64,000 nucleotides of DNA from NCBI GenBank assembly GCA_958510825.1, contig OY294052.1:6531816-6595815 (forward strand). The letters are read 5' to 3'. This stretch comes from Brachypterus glaber (Eukaryota; Arthropoda; Insecta; Coleoptera; Kateretidae). Numbering within the stretch: the stretch's first letter is position 1; every line of letters begins with the position of its first letter. The notes under the pieces were generated by a model, which ran no database searches, had not been told where the DNA came from, and saw nothing but the letters and a program-made list of their open reading frames with translations. Below are positions 22,353-33,313 of this stretch, in pieces. The translations under genes and the position numbers were made by a program.

Positions 22353-22752
22353 GTATTATTATTGCTCTCACTCTTTCTTTGTCATTTGGTGTTGGTATTT
22401 ACAAGTTCTCATTGAGAACTCCTAAGAAGAATTCTAAATTTATGTATTCATTCCTCAAATATTTAGCCTAAATAATTTAGAATTAAATTTGCAAAACAGA
22501 TTATTTTTATTTTTAAAATTTGCAAATTTTCAGGTGAATCACAGCTTCATCATTGGTATTTACATCTAAATACATAAACATGAAATTTTACAAAATTTAC
22601 AATACAATATATGAGAAGTGCCGGTTCAAATTCGCCTTCTGCATTTAAAAAAAAACAATAAGTTATATGAGCTTTAGACTGTTTCTAGAAACAGTCTAGA
22701 ATTCTGGACTATTTCTCATGAAAAAAGTTTGCCAAATTGCACTATAAGACTC
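22353..22752. other. No gene; AT-rich
   Basis: Nothing beyond simple A/T sequence is seen, apart from a 10-base palindrome in CTGTTTCTAGAAACAG near 22680. Confidence 0.5.
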
Positions 22753-23283
22753 TTAATAATAATAATAATAATAATATATGTTTATTCCGACCACTAAAGG
22801 ATCATATACAAAAAAAAAATACAATTGAAAATAAAAATAAGAGCATATATGCTCTATGCATATATGCTCATGTATATATACATATATACATGAAAAATAA
22901 TTAACATAAAACCTAAGTAAAGCATAAGAGGCGCCAGTTAGCGATTACTGGAGATTTCCTGAAGATGTCAGATTCTATAAAGGCTTTAAGCAGGGTGTTG
23001 GTAGACAACTTCCAGCGATGTACATAGCTAGAGAGTTTTTTACGGCGTAGAGCATCCAAAGTATCTACACGAGCAAGCGCAAACATTTCCGAGGCACTAT
23101 TATATCTCGGAAGTCGGTGCAGGATGCGAAAGGCGTCATTAAAACATATACGCAGGGTTCGCCATGATGCGGCGGTATGGTTACACCAAAGTTCACCCGA
23201 ATAGAGATTGTAGCAGTATGTTTTAAATAAAAAGTTTTTAATAGTTGTTGAACACTTGTTAAATTTTCTTGCTTAGTGCCACT
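22753..23283 (-). pseudogene. Jockey/CR1-like LINE 3' end: pol C-terminus, 3' UTR, (TTA)n tail
   Basis: On the minus strand a frame from about 23280 to the TAG at 22913 reads KFNKCSTTIKNFLFKTYC, SGELW, WRTLRICFNDAFRILHRLPR, SASEMFALARVDTLDALRRK and ends NWRLLCFT. This is the conserved region downstream of the RT fingers and palm in Jockey/CR1-type polymerases (the block usually seen as LPRYCSASGMF). About 120 codons survive; the RT core is absent. A 3' UTR of about 150 bp, including a TATATG-rich palindrome near 22850-22890, ends GGAATAAACATATATTATT, i.e. in a (TTA)n tail at 22753-22775. The copy is 5'-truncated, the usual outcome of target-primed reverse transcription. Confidence 0.85.
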
Positions 23284-23902
23284 CTTGTTTACTACCGAAT
23301 TGGTCTCCAATAATGTCTTAAGTATTAATAACTAATTGTTTTTTAAAAGGCAAAAGGCGGATTTTGATCCGGCACTCCTCATATAATATATTTTGCGTAT
23401 ATAATATATTCGTAGAAAATAAATCTGAATAACCAGCCTTGAAACCAAATAAATAATAATAATGTGCTTAATTTTTTTGTGCTAATTATGGCGACAAATA
23501 GAATTTTAATATAATAATTACACAGGACCACAAAAAAATTAACGTGAATTATTCCTTATCAAGACTTTGTTTTTCTTACATATTTTTGGGCGTTGAAAAC
23601 GAATTTCACAATGAAAAAGCTTGCATCCGGATATCCTTTTTATGTATAAGTGGTCTAAGTCAGATTTGGCTAAATTGGATATGTTATAGTTATCACAATT
23701 CTGATCAAAATTGTCCAAGGGCACAACGCTCAAAAATCAATAGTTTAGGTGATAGAGCGATTTGAAAATCTTGAAAATTGCGGTGAAACCGTCTTATGGA
23801 AAAGCCGTTTAGGTTAGATTTGATCAAATCAAGATCAAATTTGTTTTCAGCGCACAAAAATAGAAATAGAAAAATAAAGCCTATGTTATTAGCATAACAA
23901 TA
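23284..23902. other. No recognised gene
   Basis: Two overlapping frames of 64-73 codons on opposite strands near 23540-23765 show no motif. Confidence 0.5.
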
Positions 23903-23906
23903 TTAA

Positions 23907-23952
<46 letters not shown>
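23903..23952. repeat. (AAT)n microsatellite, 50 bp
   Basis: AAT units with one AAAAAT interruption. Confidence 0.95.
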
Positions 23953-24898
23953 CCCTTGCGTCAATCCCTGGGATTTCTATCAAAACCCAATTATATTAAT
24001 TGATGTTAAATGTTATTATAACAAACCTTAGAATATGATATCAAAGGACAAAACAGCGCAAAATAACAATACTTGTACATAAATATACCTTTCCCTCACA
24101 TGTCACATAAACATTAATTTAAACAAACTACATTACAACAAATAAATGAGATCTTTCGATTAAAAACTGCTTTAAGTATTTATTCATTTAATTTCGGTAT
24201 ACCGTGCTTATTTATGTGAAAGTCGACCTAATTCGCATTACGACCCTCAGCATTTTTGTCGTGTAGTCTTCAATTTTTTTCTCATAAACAGAGAAGTTAT
24301 GTCACTGGATACCTAAAAACACTTTATTTTACACAGTATTTAGTATTTATAATTTGTAAACAAACTTGCCTTATCTTTCCACGATGTTTTGATGTGAAAA
24401 CAAGGAGAATTAATAAACCTTTGACTAAGAACCCAAATTTGCTTATAAAATCGCTTTTATATTATTATTATTTTATATTCTCGTTAATCCTTAAACGGGC
24501 ACTCGCTTATAAAAAATAAAACCACAATTTTAGGGTGTTTTTTTACTTAGGACAACACAAAATACAAAAAATAATATTATCAAAAATTTTTTTCACACAC
24601 TTCGTCATGGCTAGTACTAAGCAAATGCTGTGATCACTAAGGGCATAAACAAAAAGGGAGCACTAATATAACACGGTATTACACGTCGTATGTATATACA
24701 CACACACACAAGTCTTGAAATATAAGAATTTTCAAATATTAAGTATGTACCTAAGGTACAGTACCTTCCAGGGTACAAAAAACGTTTAAGGGTTAATAGT
24801 AACGTTTTTACGGTTATGTAAATTGGACCTTGCAAATAAGTCCAAATACTTGGTCTACCCTCTTTACGTTTCGTTCCCCGCGCGGTCCATACTTTCAA
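23953..24898. other. No recognised gene
   Basis: AT-rich sequence; an 87-codon frame at 24256 and a 94-codon frame at 24617 show no family motif. A CACACACA run lies near 24700. Confidence 0.5.
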
Positions 24899-25322
24899 CA
24901 CGGAAAGAAATTAGTGGGCTCTGCGCTATACATTATAAGATATTTGGTAACAGTGGCAAATTATAGTGATTTAAGCTATAGATTATAAGGGACACAATAA
25001 CTAATAATGTTAAAAATAAATTGGAAACGATTATATATATTACAGACACGATTATATTTATTACAGGCACTATTATAAATTTACAGAAATTTTATTATAT
25101 TATAAAAATTATTAGCACGGACAATAATTAAATCTATTTAAGCTATAAATGCCATACTTTTTGTTATATTTTATTATTCACTAACCAATTAAAGTATTTC
25201 ATATAAATTTTTACACTGACTGCCATAATTGTAAGAGAAAGCCTTGTATTTATATAATAAGCGATTATAATTTGCTTGGTATGTGTGTTATAGCGCTCCT
25301 AGCTATAATTTTTTTTTCCGTG
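24899..25322 (+). mobile_element. Family F DNA transposon, copy A (424 bp)
   Basis: Ends CACGGAAAGAAATTA and TAATTTTTTTTTCCGTG are inverted repeats, extended by GCGCTATA near each end. The copy at 58641-59064 in the opposite orientation has the same 424-bp length and differs at only a handful of positions. There is no frame, so it is non-autonomous. A possible 2-bp duplication (AA) flanks it. Confidence 0.85.
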
Positions 25323-25445
25323 AATATGAGTCATTATCACGTATTAACGGATCATAGTATAGCTAATACCTCGTGTGCTACGTATTGAATATCGGTCGAT
25401 TTTTTACGATACGGTTATTTCGCATATTTAACTTCACCAGTTGCA

Positions 25446-25860
25446 AGGGCGTAGATCTTTTTCTTCTATGGGGGGGGGGTAATACCCAGGGCCGGCCTTT
25501 CAAACCTCAAATTTGGCGCTCCTAGCAAAGAAAAAAAAAACACCCTAAAATAAAGCTTTGTGCGCCTACAAAAAAAATTGCCCCCAAAAAATGCCATCAA
25601 GAAAAAGCTTTGTCCCTGACGGTTTCTACCAAACGTGGCGCCCCTACAAAAAAAATTACGGCGCCAAAAAAAATACCCTAAGACAAAAGCTTTGTCCCTG
25701 ACGGTTTCTACCAAACTTGGCGCCCAAAAAAATACCAACAAGAAAAAAAAGTGTCCCTGACGCTTTCTACCAAACTTAGCGCCCTGCAAACAAAATTGGC
25801 GCACACGCCTATGGGGGGGGGGTAATTAACCCCATTACCCCCCCTCATCTACGGCCTTGA
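25446..25860. mobile_element. MITE with G-tract ends and tandem-repeat interior
   Basis: CAAGGGCGTAGATC.. with a run of ten G is mirrored by a C run then CATCTACGGCCTTG. Inside, a unit containing GTCCCTGACGGTTTCTACC and a GGCGCC word recurs at about 25612, 25694 and 25753, at uneven spacing (82 and 59 bp). The 112-codon minus-strand frame here is repeat translation. Confidence 0.8.
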
Positions 25861-26180
25861 CCAGTTGTACCAAAATTCATTTATAATACCTTCTGTTTCA
25901 TTCATTATCCAACTATACAAAGTAGCCCATGGGATACATAAAGTCCAAACGATTAAATTAGAATAACTATAAAATACGTCAAATAAATCAGGACTAAATA
26001 ATTGTTTTAAAGTACATTAAAAATTTACATTCGTTACACATAATTAATTATTGTTAATCAAAATAATTTATTAACAGTAGACCGGACGCTTAGACCTTTT
26101 TTGTTCAACGTCAATTGTCATACAAATAAAAACACTAATTAGAGTACTAGTACACTTCTCGCAGATTAAAATACTTATTT
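25861..26180. other. No gene seen
   Basis: AT-rich spacer, no repeat found in the rest of the window. Confidence 0.5.
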
Positions 26181-26181
26181 A

Positions 26182-26432
26182 CACAGAAAACGAGGATTCC
26201 TTGAACCAAGGACACGTGTCTTTTGATATGTCAAAAGCCATATTCTCTTGTTTCAAGGCTAGCATTACTTTGAAAGTCAATGTCCTTAAATGAAGAGCGC
26301 GAATCTTCATTTAAAAACCCGTGCTCTTCGTTCAAGGACCTTGACTTTGGTTCAAAGAAATGCTAGCCTTAAAACAAGAGAATATGTCTTTGAACATATC
26401 GAAAGACAAGTGTCGTTGGTTAAGAAAGGAAA
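26182..26432. mobile_element. Family G foldback, copy 1
   Basis: A near-complete palindrome with arms of about 115 bp. Features along the arm are GGATTCCTTGAACCAAGG, GACACGTGTC, ATATTCTCTTGTTTCAAGGC and GCTAGCATT; the tip contains GAAGAGCGCG. Copies: 37351-37605 and an eroded 41128-41270. Confidence 0.85.
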
Positions 26433-26685
26433 AAATAAAAAATGTTTAAAAAAAATATATGGTCAAATAGGGAATTTTATTTGCTTTAAAATGACGTATC
26501 ACGACCCTCTTTTCCATTAAAAAACCCTATGCCCCCTGACCACAGTTTAAAAGCCAAATATATAGAGTATATGTCAAAAGGTAGTTTATGTTGTCTGATT
26601 TATGTGTTCCAAATTTTAAGTCGATATCTCAACTTGTTCAAAAGTTATGAGGGGGGCGACTTTTGGACCACACTGTATGTTTATC
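26433..26685. mobile_element. Decayed CAGGGTG-class right end
   Basis: The stretch ending TTTTGGACCACACTGTATG has the position and sense of a right end of this class, with a GAGGGGGGCGAC word inside. Left end not seen. Confidence 0.35.
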
Positions 26686-27173
<488 letters not shown>

Positions 27174-27369
27174 GCCTCCGTCCCCCCTGCGCTTGCACGT
27201 GTACATGTACATTTCTTTTAAATATTTTAATTTTGAATATATTTAAGTTAGCTGGTAAAAATATTAAATTAAGCCATTATAAATAAAATTTTATTAAGAA
27301 AATATCCGCACACAAATGTAAATTTAGGCGGATTAATATTATAAAATTTTTTTACATGTATAGAAATAT

Positions 27370-27703
27370 TTATTAATAATAATAAATTGAATTGAAATTG
27401 AATTGAAATTGAATTGATATGTAATATTTTACATTACATTTACATTTTGTTTAACCTCTTACTATTCTACTTAAGCATCCCCTAAGTCCAGGACTTGTGT
27501 GGGCTAGTAGTAGAGGGAACCACCGGCTTTAATTGACTTTCGAACCAATTTATAGGGAGTGTCCGCATCACTTACGCCTTCACCTAATTTCAATTATTAA
27601 TTAACTAAAAAAGGCAAATCGGCGCCGGTGAGAATCGAACTCACGCTATTTTGGGTAATAAACTCGTCAAGTACGACGCGGTAGTCCCCTACACCAATCC
27701 TCC
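27370..27703 (-). mobile_element. tRNA-derived SINE, minus strand
   Basis: Read on the minus strand, 27703-27618 has an A-box-like TTGGTGTAGGGGACTACCGC and a B box GAGTTCGATTCTCAC (T-arm GTGAG/CTCAC), spaced as in tRNA. Its 5' GGGAGGA cannot pair with the 3' CGGCGCC, so it is a tRNA-derived head, not a tRNA gene. A body of about 190 bp follows, then an (ATTTCAATTC)-like tail at 27390-27420 and a TTATTATTA end, as expected for a SINE mobilised by a LINE. The parent tRNA is not clear. Confidence 0.7.
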
Positions 27704-28096
27704 CATAACAAAACATACATTGTATATGTACACAATATATAGTCAAATATCGCTTGCGCGAATCACTAACAGTCACTAAAACATTTTTAGTAACCCCTAG
27801 TGATTTTAGTATAACTGAATTTGATAATAAAAATTTTGAGGATTTTTTTATTTGGGGAAAACTTTTAGCATATTTTTTTGAGCAAATATAGTGCAGCCCA
27901 CATTGTAAGTTTTTTATTTTCTAGAATAGTAAAGTATTCCATCCATATTCTCCAACTTTTAATACAGATTGGCAAACGTTTTGTTTAAAGAGATCCATAC
28001 ACTTAAGTTTAAATTTTAATTAATTTTTCAACGTTAAGGGTGCATTTTAAAAAAATCACGGTTAAGGTTTTAAAAAATGCATCTAATTACCAGTTA
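27704..28096. other. No gene seen
   Basis: AT-rich sequence between the SINE and the MITE remnant. Confidence 0.55.
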
Positions 28097-28104
28097 GTTC
28101 AGAT

Positions 28105-28129
28105 CAAGAGAAGAGTTGTTAGTTCGTTG
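28105..28129. mobile_element. 25-bp remnant of the hAT-type MITE
   Basis: CA joined to AGAGAAGAGTTGTTAGTTCG then TTG: two bases of the left end plus the outer 23 bases of the right terminal repeat. An 8-bp duplication GTTCAGAT flanks it exactly (28097-28104 and 28130-28137), so a full insertion once stood here and lost nearly everything between its ends. Confidence 0.88.
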
Positions 28130-28137
28130 GTTCAGAT

Positions 28138-28472
28138 TAGCTAGTTACAAATGAAAATTAAAAAACTTATTCTAATAAAAAAAATTATATCGTTTTCAGG
28201 TCAATCTAAAAATAATTAATAAAAAATTATTTATATTTATTTTTACATTTAGGTAACTAGTTCTTTAGAAAAATATTGCTATTCAAGGTAGATATTATTA
28301 TTTATTGTGAATAAAATAAATAATAATTTCTATTGTAAGAAAACAACAATGTTTATGCAAGTGTGAGCTTAGAATAAATCTGTAATTAAACCATATTTTT
28401 TTACTAAGAAACAATAGATAATAATATTTATTTAATTCTTAGAAAGTTTTTTTTTATTAAAATAATTAATAA
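28138..28472. other. No gene; AT-rich
   Basis: Spacer between two insertions of the same MITE family. Confidence 0.6.
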
Positions 28473-28480
28473 GTATCAAT

Positions 28481-28733
28481 CAACGAACTAACAACTCTTC
28501 TCTCTAGAATACGCATACCGTTAATATAAAGTATCGCCAACATCTCGGTTTGTTTGTAAACAAATAGTAGGTATATTCGGGCCTGAACAATAACAATTAC
28601 CAGTAACTGTTATTGTTGTCTCTGTTAGAACAAGGCTGTGCGAGTAAGACAGACAAATGTATATGTTGGCTACGTTTTTTCAGGTTTTACAAATGAAATG
28701 CCTATTCTAGAGAGAAGAGTTATTAGTTCGTTG
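28481..28733. mobile_element. hAT-type MITE, copy 2 (253 bp)
   Basis: Same termini as 6460-6713. The target duplication GTATCAAT is at 28473-28480 and 28734-28741. Lies only 350 bp from the 25-bp remnant. Confidence 0.92.
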
Positions 28734-28984
28734 GTATCAATAATACTCTAATAGGAATGTCGCAATAAATTACTAATAGAAATCGTATTAAAAAAGGTAA
28801 TCAAGTTCACCTGCATATTATATGGCTTTGTATAAAATTTAACAATTTTTTTCTTTAGGTGTTTCATAAACAACTCATTAAGCACGTATAAGTTAATGCG
28901 TATTTTCTTGTTTTACTATTTAGCGTCATTTTTTTTTTTACTTTTTATGCAGAAATTAACCGTATTTATTTGACATGCATGTCA

Positions 28985-29788
28985 ACTGAAAGAAATTACA
29001 TTGAAAAGGTGTAAAAAATACACTATAAATGTGTAAATGTTACACCTTTATACATCAACATTGATGTGACACTACACAGGTGAGGTGATTTTACCTAAAG
29101 TGCGTATTTTTACATCCATACCTTCTGCAACAATACACTCGGAGCTCAAGAAAGTGTATTTTTATAAACATACCTTTAGGAACAATACACCTGATGTACA
29201 AGCCAGCCAATCGCGGGCGTTAAGCTAGTCACGTGACTCGAGAAGACAGAATTCCTGCTTCATCGAGTCTGGTGGCTGTCGACCATTATAATTGTTTACG
29301 TTTGTAAGAGCGTACGTATTTTTCAAAGAAATAATTGGTAAGTGTTGATTAAAAGTAAATATTTAAAAAGTGTGATTAATACAATATCCTTAAAACATAC
29401 ATTTTATAATATTTTACTTATTTAGGCGTTAATACTGGCCTGCAAATTTTGAGTTGTTTAGACTTGTGTATGTTTTCTGTTTCTATTTTATATTGATACT
29501 TTTTGTAGCGCTGATTACGAATATACGTTTTATTTTTCTGTTGCGTAGTTTTTCCATAAAACACTATTCATAAACAGAAAAATAACAAAATGGTTATTCT
29601 ATTTTTTTTTTAATAAATTGAAGGGTTTTAGGTAAAAAGTATATTTACGCGTTGGTGTAAACTTTACACACTGGATGTAAAAATATAATACACACCGCAT
29701 TTATATTAACGCTTCGAGTGTAAATTCACATCAGCAGCAGCTGCAAGTAAATTACCCATGCACGTGGATGTAAAAATTTATCTCAGTG
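28985..29788. mobile_element. Family H element with TTTACAC-rich ends and a promoter-like core
   Basis: Both ends are packed with GTGTAAA/TTTACAC and TTTTTACATCC words in opposite senses; the right end closes AAATTTATCTCAGTGTGG. Between them lies a less AT-rich core with CCAATC (29218), an E-box CACGTG (29242) and, at 29338, a donor-like TTGGTAAGTG. Boundaries, especially the left, are approximate. Clustered subterminal words are typical of transposase binding regions; that function is inference. Confidence 0.5.
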
Positions 29789-29879
29789 TGGCTAGTTAAT
29801 TATTTAGGATGTATTAAATCGAAAACAAGCGAAAATTAGAACAATTCATTATAAGTACGCTAGATTTATACAAAATTTT

Positions 29880-29997
29880 GATTTCGCTATATCTTGAAAA
29901 CCAATAAAAATCGAATAACAATATATGAGTTTTGTTTAATATTTTTGTGTATACAACACACTCCTGGACTTTGGTCCATTCCTTCCGACTCACCCTG
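29880..29997. mobile_element. CAGGGTG-class right end, fragment
   Basis: Closes with GACTCACCCTGTATAC. No left partner seen. Confidence 0.4.
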
Positions 29998-29998
29998 T

Positions 29999-30607
29999 AT
30001 ACAGTACTTTTGTTCCAACATTTCTAGGATACAAAATTACGACTCATAATAATTATATTTAATTATAATTATAACTGAAAATTATAATTTTCAATAGAGA
30101 AAGGGAGAAAAGGATAAATACTTTCGACACGCACTGTAGGTAAAATATGCAAGTGAGGAAAAAGTAGTTTCTCGCCAACGAAACGGACCGTTGTGTAAAA
30201 AAGAATAAAAAGAAAACAGTCGTAGATTCGTGATATTAGAACCGTTTTGAATTAATTTCGCAAAACAAAAACCGAAACTGTTTTTGTATGGTGTGCCGTT
30301 AGGTGTTTGTCATTTTGTTCCATCGCCAACAAGATACCACATTTATTGAATAAATTTTATTTGTACAGGAAACAAATAAAAACACGTTGTTATCTCGGTT
30401 AGAAAATCGGTTGTAAAGTAAGACTTTTTATAAAAGGTTTTGTTTTTCCCATCCTATCAATCCGCATATTCAATTTTGTTGGCAAAGAAAACAGTTTTGA
30501 TTCTACGTGAAGTTAAAAGAAAACAAACTCCACTGGCTAATTAGTACCCAATACCAAAGTGATCTTAACTGTTAGAAAACAAATTGCACAGGCCTACAAG
30601 AAAAAAG
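29999..30607. other. No gene seen
   Basis: AT-rich, including an AT-only palindromic stretch near 30045-30095. Confidence 0.55.
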
Positions 30608-30664
30608 TAATAGTATATTACGCACCGAGTACGCGAACCTAGTTTTTAGTGCACGGGAGTGTTA
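30608..30664. repeat. Family U fragment
   Basis: AATAGTATATTACGCACC with TACGCGAACCTAG and TTTTTAGTGCACG is a worn relative of the palindrome at 57578-57772. Confidence 0.45.
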
Positions 30665-30751
30665 TTTTACGCCGCGTTACAGAGGGTGGGTGTCAGTAAA
30701 AATATTACGTAACACTTAAAAAATTTTGCGTTACGTAATTCTTGAACGTTC
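30665..30751. mobile_element. GGGAACGTT MITE, deleted copy
   Basis: TTACGCCGCGTTACAGAGGG and the right end GCGTTACGTAATTCTTGAAC then GTTCCC match the partial copy at 43370-43558. TAA follows the right end. Confidence 0.65.
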
Positions 30752-30752
30752 C

Positions 30753-31258
30753 CTAAGTAACATAAAAAATTTGCTGATTTTTTTACGGTGTAGCTTGAAG
30801 TCTGTAGGTCAACTATTACAGTTTCAGTACCTATATATGCATAAATACAAAATTTAAAGGCCTACAATTACCGAAATGTCCCCTGAGGAAACTACTTAAA
30901 AAAATATTTCTGCCATATTCACTAGGTATTAATTGGTTATGTTCTACAATTTTATCAAACACACCTCCAAAGTATCAATTTCTACACACCTGGTACTATA
31001 CTATATATATTATACTACAATCATGTAAAGAAATACTTTCTATCCGCGTATCAGATTTTATATCTTCCGCTAGGCCAATTTTTTTCTAACATTGTAAACT
31101 TGCTCGTAAAGTTAGGCTTATCTATTCGAGTTTGACACACGTTTAAATTAAATTAAAATATAATATTATCTGAGTCTCCAGAGAAAATAGAACAATATAC
31201 CGGGTGTGCAGTTGATAACTGGTCATTCTGAATTTAAAATACTTCATTTTAAGCCCCG
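30753..31258. other. No gene; AT-rich
   Basis: No frame or repeat supported. Confidence 0.55.
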
Positions 31259-31262
31259 TTAA

Positions 31263-31408
31263 TGCCTATCCAGAAGCTTGCATAAGAACATAAAACATAA
31301 GAATGCGATGCCGTGATTGGCTTACAAGATACTTGGCGGCTTATCAAGCCAATCACAGCATCGCATTCTTATGTACTATGTTGTTATGAGAGCCTGTGTA
31401 TATGCCCT
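31263..31408. mobile_element. Family I palindromic MITE, intact copy
   Basis: Arms pair around AACATAAGAATGCGATGC..GTGATTGGCTT. TTAA lies directly left (31259-31262); related right ends elsewhere continue into CCCTTA. This suggests a TTAA target, but the right duplication here has changed. Other copies: 58503-59073 (split by family F), 59932-59962 and 60411-60492. Confidence 0.75.
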
Positions 31409-31463
31409 CAGACACCGCACTAGTGCATAAAGTAATATTATGGCAGATAGTATCTGCATTATT

Positions 31464-31717
31464 CAACGAACTAACAACTCTTCTCTCTAGAATACGCATA
31501 CCGTTAATATAAAGTATCGCCAACATCTCGGTTTGTTTGTAAACAAATAGTAGGTATATTCAGGCCTGAACCATAACAATTACCAGTAACTGTTATTGTT
31601 GTCCCTGTTAGAACAAAGCTGTGCGAGTAAGACAGACAAATGTATATGTTGGCTACGTTTTTTTCAGTTTTTACAAATGAAATTCCTATTCTAGAGAGAA
31701 GAGTTATTAGTTCTTTG
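31464..31717. mobile_element. hAT-type MITE, copy 3 (254 bp)
   Basis: Target duplication GCATTATT at 31456-31463 and 31718-31725. One change in the right terminal repeat (TTCTTTG for TTCGTTG). Confidence 0.92.
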
Positions 31718-31725
31718 GCATTATT

Positions 31726-33163
31726 GCATTAAATGCAATAATTTAAGGTTATGCACTTTTTATTTAGGTTTGCTTTAAACGGAATTGTTCTTCCCTTGAT
31801 AAAATGCGTGGAGATCTTGATAAATCTATCGACAAGGACATTAAAATTAACGTATTTTAAGCACAGGAAGTTAATATTAGATGAATATAAAACGATAGCG
31901 TAATTCAAGGAAAATAAATCATTAAATTGTAGAGATTTTCAGTAATTAATATAATTAGCATTCGTTTGAATTCAGTTTAGGAACAAGATGAACAGCGGCT
32001 TGCGTGTACCTATACAATTTTTCTGCATACTTTACTTTTATATTTTAAATATAAGTATCGTAATACCTACATTTTTTTCTTTTGAATTTTCCCAAAGAAC
32101 TTTTACCTCAAGAAGGAACATGATGAAATCTACCGTATGCTTTGTTTGAAGCGTCAACCAACTATGGTGAGGGGCTGGTGGGGAGTGACTATTGTTTACA
32201 CATTACGCGTAAAGAGAGAGAAAGAATGTGTAAACTCACAGTCTAATGTCGTAAAATGACTGACAGGGGTACAGTGTTGCCGATTGGAAACATATAATTT
32301 GGATATTTTATTGTAAATTTTAAGAAACATTAGTTCTGTATGAGTTTTATATGAACTAGTAGTTTAATTTTAATAGATTTAAGTATACTATATTATTAAA
32401 CATAATTATGGTATACACAATAAAGTTTTTTACATTTTTAATTTAAGTATAATGATTTGAATTCATGATAAGGTGGAAACTACGCAACATCGCTACTAGG
32501 TAGCCTGAAAGTCGACTAGCGACATCTACATTTTACACCACAAAGCTGATCGCGTTTCTGTTAGTAAATAAACAAACAAAAAGATAACACATTCATAAAC
32601 ATTGGTCTGAAATTACTTCTTTAGGTAAAAGTTCTTTGAATTTTCCACTTTTCTCGATGTTTCTGAACTTTTTAAGACTTTTAGAAAATGTATAAATGAC
32701 TGTTTGTCATTTCTGTTATGATTTTTTCACGTTTCTCGATGTATCTCGACATTTTAAGACTTCTGAGATAAATTTGTATCCCAACTAGAATTTTTAGTTG
32801 CCGCTACGTGATCAATACCTCAATTAAAGTAGCGGCGACTAGTTACGGGAACGCTATAATTGTAGTAATTACGTGAATCCTACCAAAATGGGGAAAATAT
32901 AAGAGGAACAATTACGATCTTGCTACGTGTTTGTAAATAGGTTCGGAACGACCTCGTGAATATTTATAATAATAATTCTAAAAAAATAATGGGTCAAGAA
33001 AATTATATAGTAAGCTTGGTGGTTATTTTATTGGGTAATTAAGTATTTAAGACAACGTTATTATTCCTATTAAGTAATAAAAGCATAAAAGTAATATTCT
33101 TGGTAGAATTTACCATTCCGTTACCAATAAAAATATATTTAATTGTGTTTAACACCATAAAGT
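31726..33163. other. No recognised gene
   Basis: Mostly AT-rich. Near 32190-32235 GTTTACACATTACGCG and a GAATGTGTAAAC form a weak inverted pair, and CGACTAGCGACATCTAC occurs near 32512. No frame is supportable. Confidence 0.5.
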
Positions 33164-33176
33164 TATATAATAAGTG

Positions 33177-33256
33177 TATACCAAGCTAAAGGAGCAATGG
33201 AGGGCGGTCGACGGTTGCCGGCAAGCTAGGGACTTTTAGGCTATAGACTACTAGGC
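33177..33256 (+). mobile_element. 80-bp scrap of the RNase H LINE with 13-bp target duplication
   Basis: CCAAGCTAAAGGAGCAAT through GGTTGCCGGCAAGC is nearly identical to 56890-56946 of the LINE at 56644. The remaining 21 bases do not match that region. TATATAATAAGTG flanks both sides (33164-33176, 33257-33269). Here the codon that is TGA in the 57-kb copy is TGG (tryptophan), presumably the ancestral state. Confidence 0.85.
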
Positions 33257-33313
33257 TATATAATAAGTGAGAGCTACGTAATTACAACTCATGAATGGTA
33301 GCGGTTCCAGTTA

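Noticed and set aside
25466..25804. 112-codon minus-strand frame with a repetitive protein
   Set aside because: The repeat in the protein is the tandem unit of the G-tract MITE; no independent coding evidence.
27618..27703. Possible tRNA gene (minus strand)
   Set aside because: Acceptor arms do not pair and a SINE body and tail follow; better explained as a SINE head.
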